A stretch of DNA of 39,220 nucleotides from Cellulosimicrobium composti (GCF_009711085.1 NZ_WMKA01000038.1:1-39220); one strand, 5' to 3'. Positions 6,812 to 16,285 are shown, numbered from the stretch's first letter. Numbers and translations: made by a program. Notes: generated from the letters alone by a model not told the origin.

Positions 6812-8281
6812 TCAGCGATCGAGCACGACCCCGCGCTCGTCTCGCTGTTCTGTGTGCCGTTCGGGCCGAGGTGGCTGCACGCCTTGACCCGGCGACGAGG
6901 GCGATTGTGTCTGATAGCCCTTCTTCTCACGGAGCCCTTCAAGGCGAGCGACCGTCGCCTCCAGTTGTTCCGCCAGAGCTTCTCGGCCAGCCCGACCGGG
7001 AGGGTCGAGGTGTCGTCCTGATCGAGTCGTGGCGAGCTCGGTGATTGCGCCGCTCAGCGTGGGGTGAGTCTCTGCCGTGACGCGCTCCCAAACAGGCACC
7101 GCGAGGCGAACGCCCGATCGAGGATCGCGGCTCAGTCGCTTCTCCCGACTCGTGAAGTAGAGCCCTTCGTCGCGCCCGCGGCGCAGGACGGCGGCCATGC
7201 GCGCGTCCGTCCTGTCAGAGAGCACAGCGACCGACGCCCACTGCTTCTGAGTCTCTGGCGCCTCACCGGACGCGAGACGGGTGAGCACAGCTTCGTAGTC
7301 TGCGACCGCGGGGCCGCCGCCGCCTGCGCGCCCGTCGATGTTCTGCGTCGAGTCGATGAGCCGGCGGTATAGGGATGCACGTTCGCGGAAGTGCTGACCG
7401 AGCGCCGGGTCGTCGTGCTCGGTGTGTTCGGCGAGCTCGTGGGACAGCGCGTGGTTCACGAGCATGAGCTCGTGCATGTTCCGGGCGCTGGGCATCGTGT
7501 GCTCGAGGCGCGTGGTCGCGTTCCAGAGCGCCATGATCGTGCCCTGCGCCCCGGGCGGGTAGGGCGTGGGATAGAGCGCGGCCCCGGGCTGACGCCCGGT
7601 CCAGTCGACGGCATGGTCGAGGTTGTGGCCTGCCAGGAAGCGGGCGCAGTCGTCGATCCTTTGCCGGGCGGACCCTGGCCCGGAATCCCTGATGCTGGCG
7701 ATCGTCCGGGGCCAGTTCGGTACGTTGCGGTACCGAAAATCGAGGTAGGCGATCGCGCGCATGGCGTCTGTCGCATCCTTGAGGACAGCCAGCTTCTCTG
7801 CCGCGCCCTGGTGCGGCAGGTCCCCGAGCTCAACCTCCTGACCTTTCCACGCGGCCACGGCGGCGCGGCGCCATGCGTCGACGATGGAGGACTCGTGAGG
7901 AGTGTCCAGCTCGAGCGAGGTCGCGCGGCGGTCGGGAAGGTCGGCCCCGCTGCTCTGCGCGACACGGCGCACGTACGCGTGGAACGCCGCGACCGGGGAC
8001 CACTCCCGCTCGCGCGGGTACCGCTTCCCCTCGTCGTACCTCTCCCGGACCTCGAGCGGCAGCGCGGCGTACGTCGACGACGTCACCCAGCGAAGGACGA
8101 CGGCTCGATATCGCTGCATCAGCGCACTCGACGCTTCCTGCTGCCTTCGCGCCGCGTCGTCGACCGCGACGTTCCACTGCCCGCCCTGCTCGCGGTGGTC
8201 GAGGCGAGGAAGGGTCTTCTGGAACGTCAGCAGCTCAGCGAGGGCTACGTGCAGGTCCCGGGTGACGTCGCCGTAGGTCAC
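6812..8281 (-). CDS. Last gene of the transfer operon, uncharacterised 489-aa protein
   Basis: The GTG start at 8281 overlaps the preceding stop by 4 nt. The product is soluble, mostly helical and rich in Arg and Glu. It has a central region around VDWTGRQPGAALYPTPYPPG and a helical segment RNMHELMLVNHALSHELAEHTEHDD containing several His. The C-terminal ~40 residues are disordered (QSPSSPGQGVQPPRPERHTEQ). There are no membrane spans or Walker motifs. Position as the operon's distal gene suggests an accessory role in conjugation or a cargo function; I cannot choose. Confidence 0.65.
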   Translation of the reverse strand: MTYGDVTRDLHVALAELLTFQKTLPRLDHREQGGQWNVAVDDAARRQQEASSALMQRYRAVVLRWVTSSTYAALPLEVRERYDEGKRYPREREWSPVAAFHAYVRRVAQSSGADLPDRRATSLELDTPHESSIVDAWRRAAVAAWKGQEVELGDLPHQGAAEKLAVLKDATDAMRAIAYLDFRYRNVPNWPRTIASIRDSGPGSARQRIDDCARFLAGHNLDHAVDWTGRQPGAALYPTPYPPGAQGTIMALWNATTRLEHTMPSARNMHELMLVNHALSHELAEHTEHDDPALGQHFRERASLYRRLIDSTQNIDGRAGGGGPAVADYEAVLTRLASGEAPETQKQWASVAVLSDRTDARMAAVLRRGRDEGLYFTSREKRLSRDPRSGVRLAVPVWERVTAETHPTLSGAITELATTRSGRHLDPPGRAGREALAEQLEATVARLEGLREKKGYQTQSPSSPGQGVQPPRPERHTEQRDERGVVLDR

Positions 8282-8601
8282 CGGGCGCCCTCGAGCTGCT
8301 CCCGCTCCTGAGCCCAGGCCTCTTGAAGATCGGCGACGCACAGCTCGAGCGCGAGCGGGTCGACGTCGAACGTTGCCAGCGCGCGCGTTGCCTGCACCGC
8401 CGCGTCTACGAGGGCGCGGCGATCAGTCATCGTCACAGGCTGAGCCGGCGGGAAGCCGGTCCCGCCGTGCAGATCGTCGAGGGCGAGACGTACCCGCCCG
8501 TAGTCCAGGAGTGCCCGGCCCGGTGGGGCGGTGCGCACGAGCTCGACGATCAACGATCGTGCGTCCTGGTAGGCGGTGAAGTGCTCCTCGGTCAGCCCCA
8601 T
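8278..8601 (-). CDS. Small helical protein of the transfer operon, 107 aa
   Basis: The ATG at 8601 is preceded by an AGGGGG ribosome site, and the stop overlaps the next start by 4 nt. The sequence is soluble and helical (EEHFTAYQDARSLIVELVR, ALVDAAVQATRALATFDVDPLALELCVADLQEAWAQ). No family is recognised. Confidence 0.6.
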   Translation of the reverse strand: MGLTEEHFTAYQDARSLIVELVRTAPPGRALLDYGRVRLALDDLHGGTGFPPAQPVTMTDRRALVDAAVQATRALATFDVDPLALELCVADLQEAWAQEREQLEGAR

Positions 8602-8777
8602 CGTGGCCCCCTGTCGGTCGCGGCTGGAAGACGGCCCTCCAACCTTGCCACGGCATCATCCAGCGAGCCCAGAGCCGCCACCGGGCGCTTCGCGTACGCG
8701 TGTGGACAACGGCGCCAGCTCGGGGCCTGTAGACAGATCGAGGGGGCCACCGCCTGGGTGGCCCCCTCGTCGCTCAT
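8592..8777 (-). CDS. Possible small coupled gene, 61 aa (uncertain)
   Basis: The ATG overlaps the preceding stop (ATGA), and its own stop overlaps the next gene by 10 nt, which fits the chain of coupled genes. However, codons 4-13 form one arm of a perfect hairpin at 8740-8768, and the N-terminal residues look arbitrary. The C-terminal half (AYAKRPVAALGSLDDAVARLEGRL) looks protein-like. It may be a real gene with a hairpin inside it, or just the gap between two genes. Confidence 0.33.
   Translation of the reverse strand: MSDEGATQAVAPSICLQAPSWRRCPHAYAKRPVAALGSLDDAVARLEGRLPAATDRGPRWG
8740..8768. terminator. Hairpin within the transfer operon
   Basis: A perfect 12-bp stem (GAGGGGGCCACC, 8740-8751, with its complement 8757-8768) surrounds a 5-nt loop. 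It lies just after the stop of the 132-aa gene, reading leftward. It may be an internal attenuator separating the core transfer genes from the two distal genes. Confidence 0.6.
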
Positions 8778-9172
8778 CCCGCCGCGCTCCGTTTCCGGTG
8801 GCGCTGACGATGCGTTGTCACGCGTTCCCGCACCCGTTCAAGGGCGTCGTGGTAGTAGACCCTCTCGAAGGCGCCCGCCTCGTCGCTGTACGCGAATGCG
8901 TGCGCCCGACGCAGCGCGTCGAGCTCGGCGACGACCGCCGGCACGTCCCGCCACGCCGGGCCGAGCGTCTCGGACCACAGGAAGTCGTCGCACAGGTGGC
9001 GCACATACTCATCGAGGTCGGCCTCGTCGTCCCCGCCCTCCCCCGAACTTGCGGCCGCAACGCGCTGCCCCGTCTCGAGCGCGTGAATCCGGTCCTCGTG
9101 CTCGGAGATCGTCTCCGCGAACGACAGGAGCGTGGCCTCGTCGATGATGAGCGGGGCCGGATCGGCGCTCAC
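8774..9172 (-). CDS. Transfer-operon protein with coiled-coil N-terminus, 132 aa
   Basis: The GTG start overlaps the coupling-protein stop by 4 nt. Residues 10-40 (IIDEATLLSFAETISEHEDRIHALE) suggest a short coiled coil. Residues 55-115 are acidic and aromatic (YVRHLCDDFLWSETLGPAWRDVPAVVAELDALRR), and the tail is basic. Direct coupling to the VirD4-like gene suggests a partner or adaptor of the coupling protein. No family is recognised. Confidence 0.65.
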   Translation of the reverse strand: MSADPAPLIIDEATLLSFAETISEHEDRIHALETGQRVAAASSGEGGDDEADLDEYVRHLCDDFLWSETLGPAWRDVPAVVAELDALRRAHAFAYSDEAGAFERVYYHDALERVRERVTTHRQRHRKRSAAG

Positions 9173-10695
9173 CGGCGAGCCCCCGAACGCACCGGCGCGA
9201 ACTGCTCATCGAACGCGCGCGCGACGTCACGATCGACCATCGCCCGCAGCGCGGGCACCTCGTACCAGCCGGGGAGGTTTACCCGCATGGGCTTGTGCTG
9301 CCCCGTCACGACGATCGCGGTTCCCTTGCCCAGCCGTCGCAGGTACGACGGCGGTGCGAGCCTCTCGTCGACGTAGTGCGAGGACGTCGACACCTCGCCC
9401 CGGGCGCCGCGGGAGACGGTCTTTCGGCGGACCTTGTGGTCACCGATCGACTCGCTCAGCGCCTTGAGAGTCTCCTCGTCGGAGATGCCCGGGAGGTAGA
9501 CGTGCGCGGTGTGGTTGGACTTGACCGTGCGGGCCGCGTCGCGACCGTAGATGCGGACGAGCTGCCCTTCGTCCTGCCACACGCTCACCGTGATGACCCC
9601 CTCGTTCGCACCCTTCGACGTCACCTTGTCCAGCCGGCGCAGCGGCGCGATGTTCGCGGCCTCGTCGAGCATCAGAAGCAGGGGCGGGTCGAGCGGCAGC
9701 CCGGTCTTCGCCGCGCGCTGTTCCACCTCGCGCAGAACCGCGTTCACCAGCGTCTCGAAGACCGGCGCGAACAGGGCTTGATCGGCCTCCGGGGCGACGA
9801 GGTACAGCGTGCCGCCGTCGAGCAAGGTCCGGTGGTCCAGCGTTCCCGGGTCGCCGGGGACCGCGGCGAGAGCGTCGCGCACGTCCGGGTGGCCGAACGC
9901 CTCGAGCACGACCTCGGCCGTGCCGTACACCGAGCTTTTCGTCTTCTCGTGGCGCAGCGTCGAGGCCTGCCACGCCGCGATGGCGTCCTCGTCGCCGAGC
10001 GTCTCGAGCAGGCCCGCGACCGTTTCCTCGTCGGCGTAGTCGACCCAGCGCACCACATCGGCCATGTGCTTCCCGTGGCGCGCGGCCGCGAACAGCATGG
10101 GGGCGAGGAGCTTTCGTCCCAGCGAGTCCCAGAACTTCTGGTCCTCGAGTCCTCGCGACTCGACCTTGCTCGACTCCGACAGCCACGCGGCCGCCTTGAG
10201 CGCGTCGCCGTACGTCTGGATGCTCGCGAGCGGCGACCACCGCGTGCTCTGCTCCCCCGTGGACCCCGCCGGGTCGAACAGGTGCACCGGGCCCTCCTTC
10301 GCGCGCTTGCTCACCGTCAGCTTGTAGGCATCGCTCTTCACCGAGGCGACGAGCGCCGGTCCCTCGTGGCGCAGGACCGCAGGAACGACGAAGCGCGGCG
10401 TCTTTCCCGCGCCCGTCGGGGCCATGACCATGACTGAACGGCGCGGCGGGTTGGCCAGGGTCGACTTTCCCATCTCGCCGAGGATCACCCGGGCACGAGC
10501 CGGTCCGTCGACGACCAGGTCGGCCACGTCCTTCGGCGTGGCCCAGGCATGCGAGAAGGCCCGCTCGCGGTCCTGCTGGGCGTGCTCGCTGCGGCCGCCG
10601 CTGCGCAGCCCAGAGACGACCGCGACCAGCACGACAAGCCCGATTACGACCGCGAATGCGACACCCGCTCCGGCGGGAAGATCGACTCCGAACAT
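9169..10695 (-). CDS. VirD4/TraG-type type IV coupling protein
   Basis: This 508-aa protein has one membrane span at residues ~9-30, a Walker A motif APTGAGKT at 92-99, and a Walker B-like LLLMLDEAANIAPL near 350. The TraG/TraD C-terminal pattern follows (ISVWQDEGQLVRIYG region, SNHTAHVYLPGISDEETLKALSESIG). It is an inner-membrane hexameric ATPase that brings the relaxase-DNA complex to the secretion channel. The start at 10695 has an excellent GGGGGAGG site and leaves a 12-bp gap from the VirB4-like stop. The N-terminal transmembrane region is short compared with Gram-negative VirD4, as is usual in Gram-positive systems. Confidence 0.9.
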   Translation of the reverse strand: MFGVDLPAGAGVAFAVVIGLVVLVAVVSGLRSGGRSEHAQQDRERAFSHAWATPKDVADLVVDGPARARVILGEMGKSTLANPPRRSVMVMAPTGAGKTPRFVVPAVLRHEGPALVASVKSDAYKLTVSKRAKEGPVHLFDPAGSTGEQSTRWSPLASIQTYGDALKAAAWLSESSKVESRGLEDQKFWDSLGRKLLAPMLFAAARHGKHMADVVRWVDYADEETVAGLLETLGDEDAIAAWQASTLRHEKTKSSVYGTAEVVLEAFGHPDVRDALAAVPGDPGTLDHRTLLDGGTLYLVAPEADQALFAPVFETLVNAVLREVEQRAAKTGLPLDPPLLLMLDEAANIAPLRRLDKVTSKGANEGVITVSVWQDEGQLVRIYGRDAARTVKSNHTAHVYLPGISDEETLKALSESIGDHKVRRKTVSRGARGEVSTSSHYVDERLAPPSYLRRLGKGTAIVVTGQHKPMRVNLPGWYEVPALRAMVDRDVARAFDEQFAPVRSGARR

Positions 10696-10706
10696 GCCTC
10701 CCCCTC

Positions 10707-12215
10707 TCAGACCGTGGCCGGGATCGGATCGACCGGTGCGACGTCGACGACGTCGAGCACATCCTCGAGCTCGTCGGACTGCGCCGACGCGGCGAACAGC
10801 TCGCCGCCTTGCTCCTGGCCGAGCATCGCGGCGTCGGTGTCGGTGATCCATTCCTCGAGCGGCGTACGCACCCCGTTCACCAACTTGGGCGGCTCGGTGC
10901 CGATCTTGGCGATGTGCACACCCTGGTCGAGCAGGGCCAGGTGCGGGCGGACCCAGGCGGGGAAGTTGAAGAGGTTGATGACCGCCTCAGCGTCGGTGCT
11001 CTTGTCTTGCCGGAAGACGTGGATGATTTCCGCCTCGCGAATCATGCTCATCATGTCCGAGTCGACCGGGACGTCGCTGATGTGGTGGAACACGGTCACC
11101 ACCGACAGGCCGATCCCGCGGCCGCGCTTCGCGAGCGCGCGGAACACGGCGGCGACCGAGGGCAGACGCGCTGCGTGGTAGCCCTCCTCGATGATGATGA
11201 GGCGCTGCCCCACCGTCATGGACCACACCGAGGCGAGGTAGCTCGCCATGATCGCCATGACCAGCGAGAGCGCCGGCGACTCCTCAGGCAGTCGTGACGT
11301 GTCGACCACGATGAGCGGTGCGGACAGGTCGAGGGGCTTGCCGTCCGGGCCCTGCGTCTCGCCGTCGATGAGGCCGGAGAGGTCGCCCTCGAGGTAGCGC
11401 TCGAGGTCTTGTGCGAGCCGGCGGCCCCACTCGAACACGTCGCGGACGGTGACCCACCCGCTCGCGCTCAGGTGCTCGCGCGGGATCGCGGACTCGTCAG
11501 GCTCATAGAGCGCGTTGACGACGTCGCGCAGGACGGCAACGCGACCAGCCGCCGCCGCCTCGCGCAGCGCCTTGCGATGCGCCGCGCGGAGAGCGGCCCG
11601 CTCGTCGGAGCTGAGGGCGCCGTGGGCCTGCGTGGCGACCATCTCGAGCAGCTCGTCCTGTCCGACGACGTCCTCGCCTTCGGAGTCCTGGTAGGAGGTC
11701 GTCGAGATACGCGGGTCGAGGATGTTGACCGTGCACCCGCCGCGCCGGGAGAACGGGAGGACCGTCCCGCCGCACACCTGCGCGGCGCGGTGGTACTCCC
11801 CCTTGCCCTGCTGCACCTTGCGGTCGAAGACGACGACCTGCCGACCGAGCGCGATCGCGCGCACCACGTACTGCAGCTTGGTCAGCGTGCTCTTCCCCAT
11901 GGCGACGCCGCCAAGAATCACTACGTTCGGCGAGCCGATGCGCCGCTGCGCGTACAGCTCGTGGGGGTCGCACGTCTCGGGCTGGCCGGTCTGGACGTTC
12001 ACCCCGAGGAGCGGGCCCGACAGCGGCGGGTGCGTCGCGACGAGCGCCGTGTTCAGCGCTTCGGCCTGACGGGTCGAGGTGAACGGCGCCGGCACGGCGA
12101 CGTCGTACCAGCCGAAGCGGTCCCACAGCCGGCGGCGTCGGGCTGGTGCGCGGAACACCGCGGCGGCGCGCTTGTCGGTGGCGACGGTGCTCTTGGACTT
12201 CCGAATCGACTTCAC
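10707..12215 (-). CDS. VirB4-like conjugation ATPase
   Basis: This 502-aa protein carries Walker A G102-GVAM-GKST and a Walker B-like RLIIIEEGYHA near residue ~335. Between them is the VirB4/TraC-style VVVFDRKVQQGKGEYHRAAQVCGG. The start is GTG at 12215, overlapping the SCO6880-like stop by 4 nt. VirB4 ATPases power assembly and substrate transport of the mating channel at the inner membrane. It is shorter than Gram-negative VirB4 (about 800 aa); the missing N-terminal domain may be supplied by the preceding SCO6880-like protein, which is typical of actinobacterial systems and inferred here from gene order. Confidence 0.88.
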   Translation of the reverse strand: MKSIRKSKSTVATDKRAAAVFRAPARRRRLWDRFGWYDVAVPAPFTSTRQAEALNTALVATHPPLSGPLLGVNVQTGQPETCDPHELYAQRRIGSPNVVILGGVAMGKSTLTKLQYVVRAIALGRQVVVFDRKVQQGKGEYHRAAQVCGGTVLPFSRRGGCTVNILDPRISTTSYQDSEGEDVVGQDELLEMVATQAHGALSSDERAALRAAHRKALREAAAAGRVAVLRDVVNALYEPDESAIPREHLSASGWVTVRDVFEWGRRLAQDLERYLEGDLSGLIDGETQGPDGKPLDLSAPLIVVDTSRLPEESPALSLVMAIMASYLASVWSMTVGQRLIIIEEGYHAARLPSVAAVFRALAKRGRGIGLSVVTVFHHISDVPVDSDMMSMIREAEIIHVFRQDKSTDAEAVINLFNFPAWVRPHLALLDQGVHIAKIGTEPPKLVNGVRTPLEEWITDTDAAMLGQEQGGELFAASAQSDELEDVLDVVDVAPVDPIPATV

Positions 12216-13720
12216 TTTCCGATCCCCCTTGCGAACGGCAGCGTCAGGACGTGTGCGTGGTGGTGGCGCGTGTCGTGCCACTTCACGTGGGTGATGCCGC
12301 CATCCTGGGCGGCGGACTCGAGGACCTCGCGAGTGGTGAGGAGGTCGTCGTGTGTGGGCGCCGAAACCGTCACGCGCACGGCGGTCTCGACGCCGGCGGC
12401 GTCCTCGTGCAGAAGGTCGCTGAGAATCGTCTGCGGGACCGAGGCCTGCGCCTCCTTCTCTCCCGTCGAGACGACGCCGGCCTTCGCGTCCTTGATGATC
12501 GCGGCCTTGTCGAGCGTGAGCGCCGCGGCGGCGCGCGCGCGGGCCTCGGGCTTCGCCACGAGCCGGAACTGCGTGGTCACGGTCCGGATGATCGGCGGCG
12601 TCACGTCCGTGACGAGGCACTCCATCCACCGCACGCCGACGTCGGACAGGGGCAGGCCGTCGCGCGGAATCGTCGCCGTCGCGTGCCACCAGGTGGAACC
12701 GTCGGGACCGTAGACCTCGAAGCCTGCGCGGTGCGCGGGTCCCTCGGCGTTGTAGGCCACGAACCCGTCGCGTGCTCCACCGAGCTCGGCGAGGTTGTCC
12801 ATCGAGAGCGAGGGCACGTACAGGTGCCGCAGGAGCGCGCCGAGGCGCCGCGGCCCCAGACCCGCGCGGACCGTGAGTCCGGCGCGGGCCGCCGCACGCG
12901 AGACCTCACCGGTGACCTCAAACGCGGTCTCAGCGACGTTCTCCGGCGTCACAGGGACCCCGCGTCGCGCGGTCTTGGCCGACAGCCCTGCGTACGACAT
13001 GCGGACCGTGATCCACGACCGGTACGACTCGCCCGACCAGGCCGCCTGCGCGGCGAGCGTAGTCATCGAGTCGCGCAGCTCGGGGCTCAGGCCGGGGCGC
13101 AGGCGATCGGTGATCCACTGCTCATAGTCGGCGGACTCGACCGGCATGACGCGCGTGGAGAAGTCGACCTGCTCCACGGGAAGGTCGGGTCGCGCCAGAC
13201 GCGAGAGGAGCCGTCCGAACCGTGCGCTGGCCGCGTTCGTCTGCGCAATCTCGCGCATGCCCTCTCCCCCGCCGACGACCTCGAGCACGGTCGTCAGGCA
13301 GTCCAGGCCGTGACCGACGACGCTGAGCTCGGGACCGTCCTCGGTCGCGGCGACGCCCATGAAGCGGACCGAGCCGAGCTCGAGCGGCACGGGTCGTGTC
13401 GCGTAGCCGGCATCGGGCTCGAAGACGTCGGTGCCCTGGCGGCGCGCGACGCGCCACCGCAGCTCCTCCCCGAGAGTCCCGGTCCAGGACTCACCGACAG
13501 CGGTCTGCCGGCGCAGCGCCCACCAGACGACGCCGGCGACGATCACCAGCCCCAGCAGCACCCACGGCGACTGCGTCACCACGAGCGCCACCAGACCGAA
13601 AATGACGATGGCGCCGAGGAGGAGCGTTCGGATCACCCCGAACGCTCCGAAGAGGCCCCGGTTGCGGCTCTCGCCGCCGATGTTGCAGACGCGCTCGTCG
13701 ACGTCGTGGACCGTGGTCAC
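12212..13720 (-). CDS. SCO6880-family conjugative transfer protein
   Basis: This is a 502-aa protein with two adjacent membrane spans near the N-terminus (residues ~24-47 and ~50-68, FGVIRTLLLGAIVIFGLVAL and WVLLGLVIVAGVVWWALR). A large soluble region follows, ending in a ferredoxin-like, VirB4-N-like part (PIIRTVTTQFRLVAKPEARARAAAALTLDKAAI). It matches what I know of the SCO6880 family found next to actinobacterial VirB4 proteins. The start is GTG, overlapping the TrbL-like stop. It probably anchors the VirB4 ATPase at the membrane. Confidence 0.78.
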   Translation of the reverse strand: MTTVHDVDERVCNIGGESRNRGLFGAFGVIRTLLLGAIVIFGLVALVVTQSPWVLLGLVIVAGVVWWALRRQTAVGESWTGTLGEELRWRVARRQGTDVFEPDAGYATRPVPLELGSVRFMGVAATEDGPELSVVGHGLDCLTTVLEVVGGGEGMREIAQTNAASARFGRLLSRLARPDLPVEQVDFSTRVMPVESADYEQWITDRLRPGLSPELRDSMTTLAAQAAWSGESYRSWITVRMSYAGLSAKTARRGVPVTPENVAETAFEVTGEVSRAAARAGLTVRAGLGPRRLGALLRHLYVPSLSMDNLAELGGARDGFVAYNAEGPAHRAGFEVYGPDGSTWWHATATIPRDGLPLSDVGVRWMECLVTDVTPPIIRTVTTQFRLVAKPEARARAAAALTLDKAAIIKDAKAGVVSTGEKEAQASVPQTILSDLLHEDAAGVETAVRVTVSAPTHDDLLTTREVLESAAQDGGITHVKWHDTRHHHAHVLTLPFARGIGK

Positions 13721-15330
13721 TTCTGCTCACCCCCGTCTCGCACGTGTCGCCCGCGCTCGAGCGACTCCTTGAGTTGGCTCTGCGTGCCCTTGATGGCTCC
13801 CTCGGCGGGACCAGCGACGGCCCCCGTCGCACCGCCGATCGCGGCACCCGCAGCCATGCCCTTCGGCCCAGCCGCCTTGCCCATCTGCGCGCCTGTCTGG
13901 GCGCCCTTCATCGGGCCGTCCTTCGCTCCCACCGCGGCGCCAGCGCCGGCCGTGCTGTCGACCGCGCCACCGCCCGGGCTGTACGAGAACGGAGCACCCT
14001 GCTCGCCCCGCCTGCTCTTCTGGTTCTTCTGCGACGTCGCCGCGGCACCGAGCCCGCCACCCTGTCCGCCAGGACCAGCCGCGGCGGTCATGGCACCCGC
14101 GGGAACCGCTCCGCGGCCCGCGCCGGCGCCCGACGAGGCGGTGCTCCCGCCCCGTGCGCCACCGAGCTTCTGCATCCCGTGAGCAAGCTTCTGCCCGACC
14201 CCGACGGCACCGTGGTTCACGCTCCGCGTCGCCGATCCCAAGTCGTCTCCGGCCGAGGACCCGACCACCATCGAGGTCACGATCCCGACCAGCACGGGCA
14301 GCGCGACGACCGCGAGCGTCCCGATCCCGATGAGGAGTACCCCACGGAAGGCGTCCGTCGGGCTCGAGGCGTCGAGCGCTCCACCGACCATGCCCCACAG
14401 CACCCAGAAGCCGAAGAAGATGATGGGCGGGACGAGGAGCAGGGACGCGAGTACAGCGCCCGCGATGCTCGCGAGCCTCCGGAACCGCGGGTGGATCGCC
14501 AGCGCGAGAAGCACCGGGCCGAGCAGCAGGACCAGGTACAGCCCGTACGAGGCGATCACCATTTCGACCGTCGCCGTGAAGGCCGCGAAGTAGGCGATGG
14601 CGCCGAGCACGAGCAGCGACATTGAGCCGCCGATCATGACCGCCTCAGGGTCGTTCGTCTTGGCGAGGACGTCCACGAACCACTGGACCGCCTCAGCTGC
14701 GTCCGCCGTCGACTGGCCTCCGAAGATGGCGGCTAGCCGGTACGTGAGCTGCGTCAAGAACCAGACGAGCATCGGCAGGAGCGCAACGGCCGGCATGAAG
14801 AACACGGCCCGCACGCCCGACTCGCGGAGCGACGCGACGACCTCAGGTCGACGACGAGCGTCTCCGGCCGCTCCAAGCCGCGTGGCCACTCCGACCAGGA
14901 CGAATGCCCCAACGATGAGCCCGAGCGCCCACATGATCGCGTACCGGCCGAGGAACCACTCCGCGGTCAGGTCTGGCCGGCTCAGGTTCAAGAGGAGAGA
15001 TTGCATCCCGTCGAGCATCTTCGCGGCTGCGACAGCGGTTCCGACCGCCCACTCCTGCATCAGGTTCTTCGCCGTGAACCCCTCGAAGAGAGCGCCGACG
15101 AGACCTCCGGCGTCGACCATGCCGCCGGGGTTGGTCGGGTCGACGACGCTCCCGACGCCCTTGCAGGCCGTCTGCGCGACCCCCTCAGGAAGAAGCTGGC
15201 ACAGCGTGTCGCTCGCCGGCCCCGCCGGAAGCGCCGCCGGAGCCGGCGACGCGGTCGACGCGCCGCCGATGCCCAGCACCGCGGCGACGACGAGGACCGC
15301 GACCATGAGGTTCCGCTTGAGCGCGTTCAC
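13717..15330 (-). CDS. TrbL/VirB6-like polytopic channel protein
   Basis: This 537-aa protein begins with a signal peptide (MNALKRNLMVAVLVVAAVLG...ASTASPA). Five to six hydrophobic spans follow between residues ~130 and ~365 (for example AIMWALGLIVGAFVLVGVA, LLVLGAIAYFAAFTATVEMV, ILLVPPIIFFGFWVLWGMV-like). The last ~150 residues are Gly-, Ala- and Gln-rich and low-complexity. This is the usual build of the TrbL/VirB6 inner-membrane channel component. Both ends overlap neighbours by 4 nt. The Gly-rich tail is probably flexible; its function is unknown. Confidence 0.82.
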   Translation of the reverse strand: MNALKRNLMVAVLVVAAVLGIGGASTASPAPAALPAGPASDTLCQLLPEGVAQTACKGVGSVVDPTNPGGMVDAGGLVGALFEGFTAKNLMQEWAVGTAVAAAKMLDGMQSLLLNLSRPDLTAEWFLGRYAIMWALGLIVGAFVLVGVATRLGAAGDARRRPEVVASLRESGVRAVFFMPAVALLPMLVWFLTQLTYRLAAIFGGQSTADAAEAVQWFVDVLAKTNDPEAVMIGGSMSLLVLGAIAYFAAFTATVEMVIASYGLYLVLLLGPVLLALAIHPRFRRLASIAGAVLASLLLVPPIIFFGFWVLWGMVGGALDASSPTDAFRGVLLIGIGTLAVVALPVLVGIVTSMVVGSSAGDDLGSATRSVNHGAVGVGQKLAHGMQKLGGARGGSTASSGAGAGRGAVPAGAMTAAAGPGGQGGGLGAAATSQKNQKSRRGEQGAPFSYSPGGGAVDSTAGAGAAVGAKDGPMKGAQTGAQMGKAAGPKGMAAGAAIGGATGAVAGPAEGAIKGTQSQLKESLERGRHVRDGGEQK

Positions 15331-16250
15331 AGTTCACCAATCCCGATCGTCGGGTCGAACGTGTCGGTCGCGTCGGCCGGGACGACCCATCCGTCACCGA
15401 GCAGGCGCGCGCGCTCCGTGAGGGACACGTTGACCGCCCGCGGCTGGTCGGGGGCGGGCGGCGTGTGCGTCGGGTAGGTGGTCTCGGCGATCTGCCAGTC
15501 GGTCCCGCTCCACCGCATCGTCGTCGTGGCCTCGGACCACCGGACCTGAACCGCCGATCCGTCGTCCGCCGAGCCGACCCCGTTGAGGCACGGTGCCCAG
15601 GTCGTGACCACGACCTCGCTCGGGTCCGTGCTCGCGTCGACGTCGTCGACCCGGTACGCGCCGTACTGGTAGAGGCACTCGGCGAACGCACGGCGCGACG
15701 CGTCGATCGTCCCGTCGGCACGCAAGCCGAGGCCGTCGGGCGTCACGTTCAGTTCGTCTTGGACGGCGGCCGCGACCTCGTCCGTGAGCACCCCGTTCTC
15801 GCGTGCGGCGGGCGTGTAGATCGTCTCTGCGATCTGGGTCCGCTTCTCGGGGGTCACGAACAGCGCCGTCCCGGCAGCGTTCGCGTAGGTCAGCGCGGCC
15901 GACACCGCGCCGTCCGTGGTGCGCGGATATCCGCTCGGGATGCCCGCGACCACGGTCGTCGCCCCCGCCCCGACGGCCGCCTCGCCGTAGGGCAGCTCGA
16001 CGACGGGAGGGGCGGAGGTAGCGACGTCCTCGGCGGGGGTCTGCTCGCGGTCACGCTCGCCGCGCACGCTGAGTGCGCCGACGACCGTTGCGACGAGGAG
16101 AACGCCGATCAGGACGCCGAAGACCCACCGCGCTGCCTTGCCCCGGTCGCGGGGGCCGCGCGGCCCCCGAGGCTCAGCTGCTGCGCGTGCGGGGCCGGTG
16201 CTCGCCGCCGTCGGTCGCGGCGCCGTCTCATCTTCGTAGCGGACAGGCAT
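15327..16250 (-). CDS. Membrane-anchored transfer protein (VirB8/TcpC-like position)
   Basis: This 307-aa protein starts at ATG 16250 after AGGGGG. The N-terminal ~45 residues are Pro- and Arg-rich and cytoplasmic, one span lies at residues ~48-68 (WVFGVLIGVLLVATVVGALSV), and the rest is predicted outside. The external domain has the pattern IPSGYPRTTDGAVSAALTYANA, familiar from actinobacterial transfer proteins, and two Cys. One span plus an external alpha/beta domain between TrbL-like and pilin-like genes is the slot of VirB8/TcpC. I see no firm family motif, so this is by architecture. Confidence 0.68.
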   Translation of the reverse strand: MPVRYEDETAPRPTAASTGPARAAAEPRGPRGPRDRGKAARWVFGVLIGVLLVATVVGALSVRGERDREQTPAEDVATSAPPVVELPYGEAAVGAGATTVVAGIPSGYPRTTDGAVSAALTYANAAGTALFVTPEKRTQIAETIYTPAARENGVLTDEVAAAVQDELNVTPDGLGLRADGTIDASRRAFAECLYQYGAYRVDDVDASTDPSEVVVTTWAPCLNGVGSADDGSAVQVRWSEATTTMRWSGTDWQIAETTYPTHTPPAPDQPRAVNVSLTERARLLGDGWVVPADATDTFDPTIGIGEL

Positions 16251-16285
16251 GGTGCCCCCTGCCTTTCGTCTCGGTGTGAAGTCGG

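Noticed and set aside
12146-14182. 678-aa plus-strand frame
   Set aside because: It runs against the SCO6880-like and TrbL-like genes, which have membrane spans and exact 4-nt overlaps; the frame is Arg-rich shadow.
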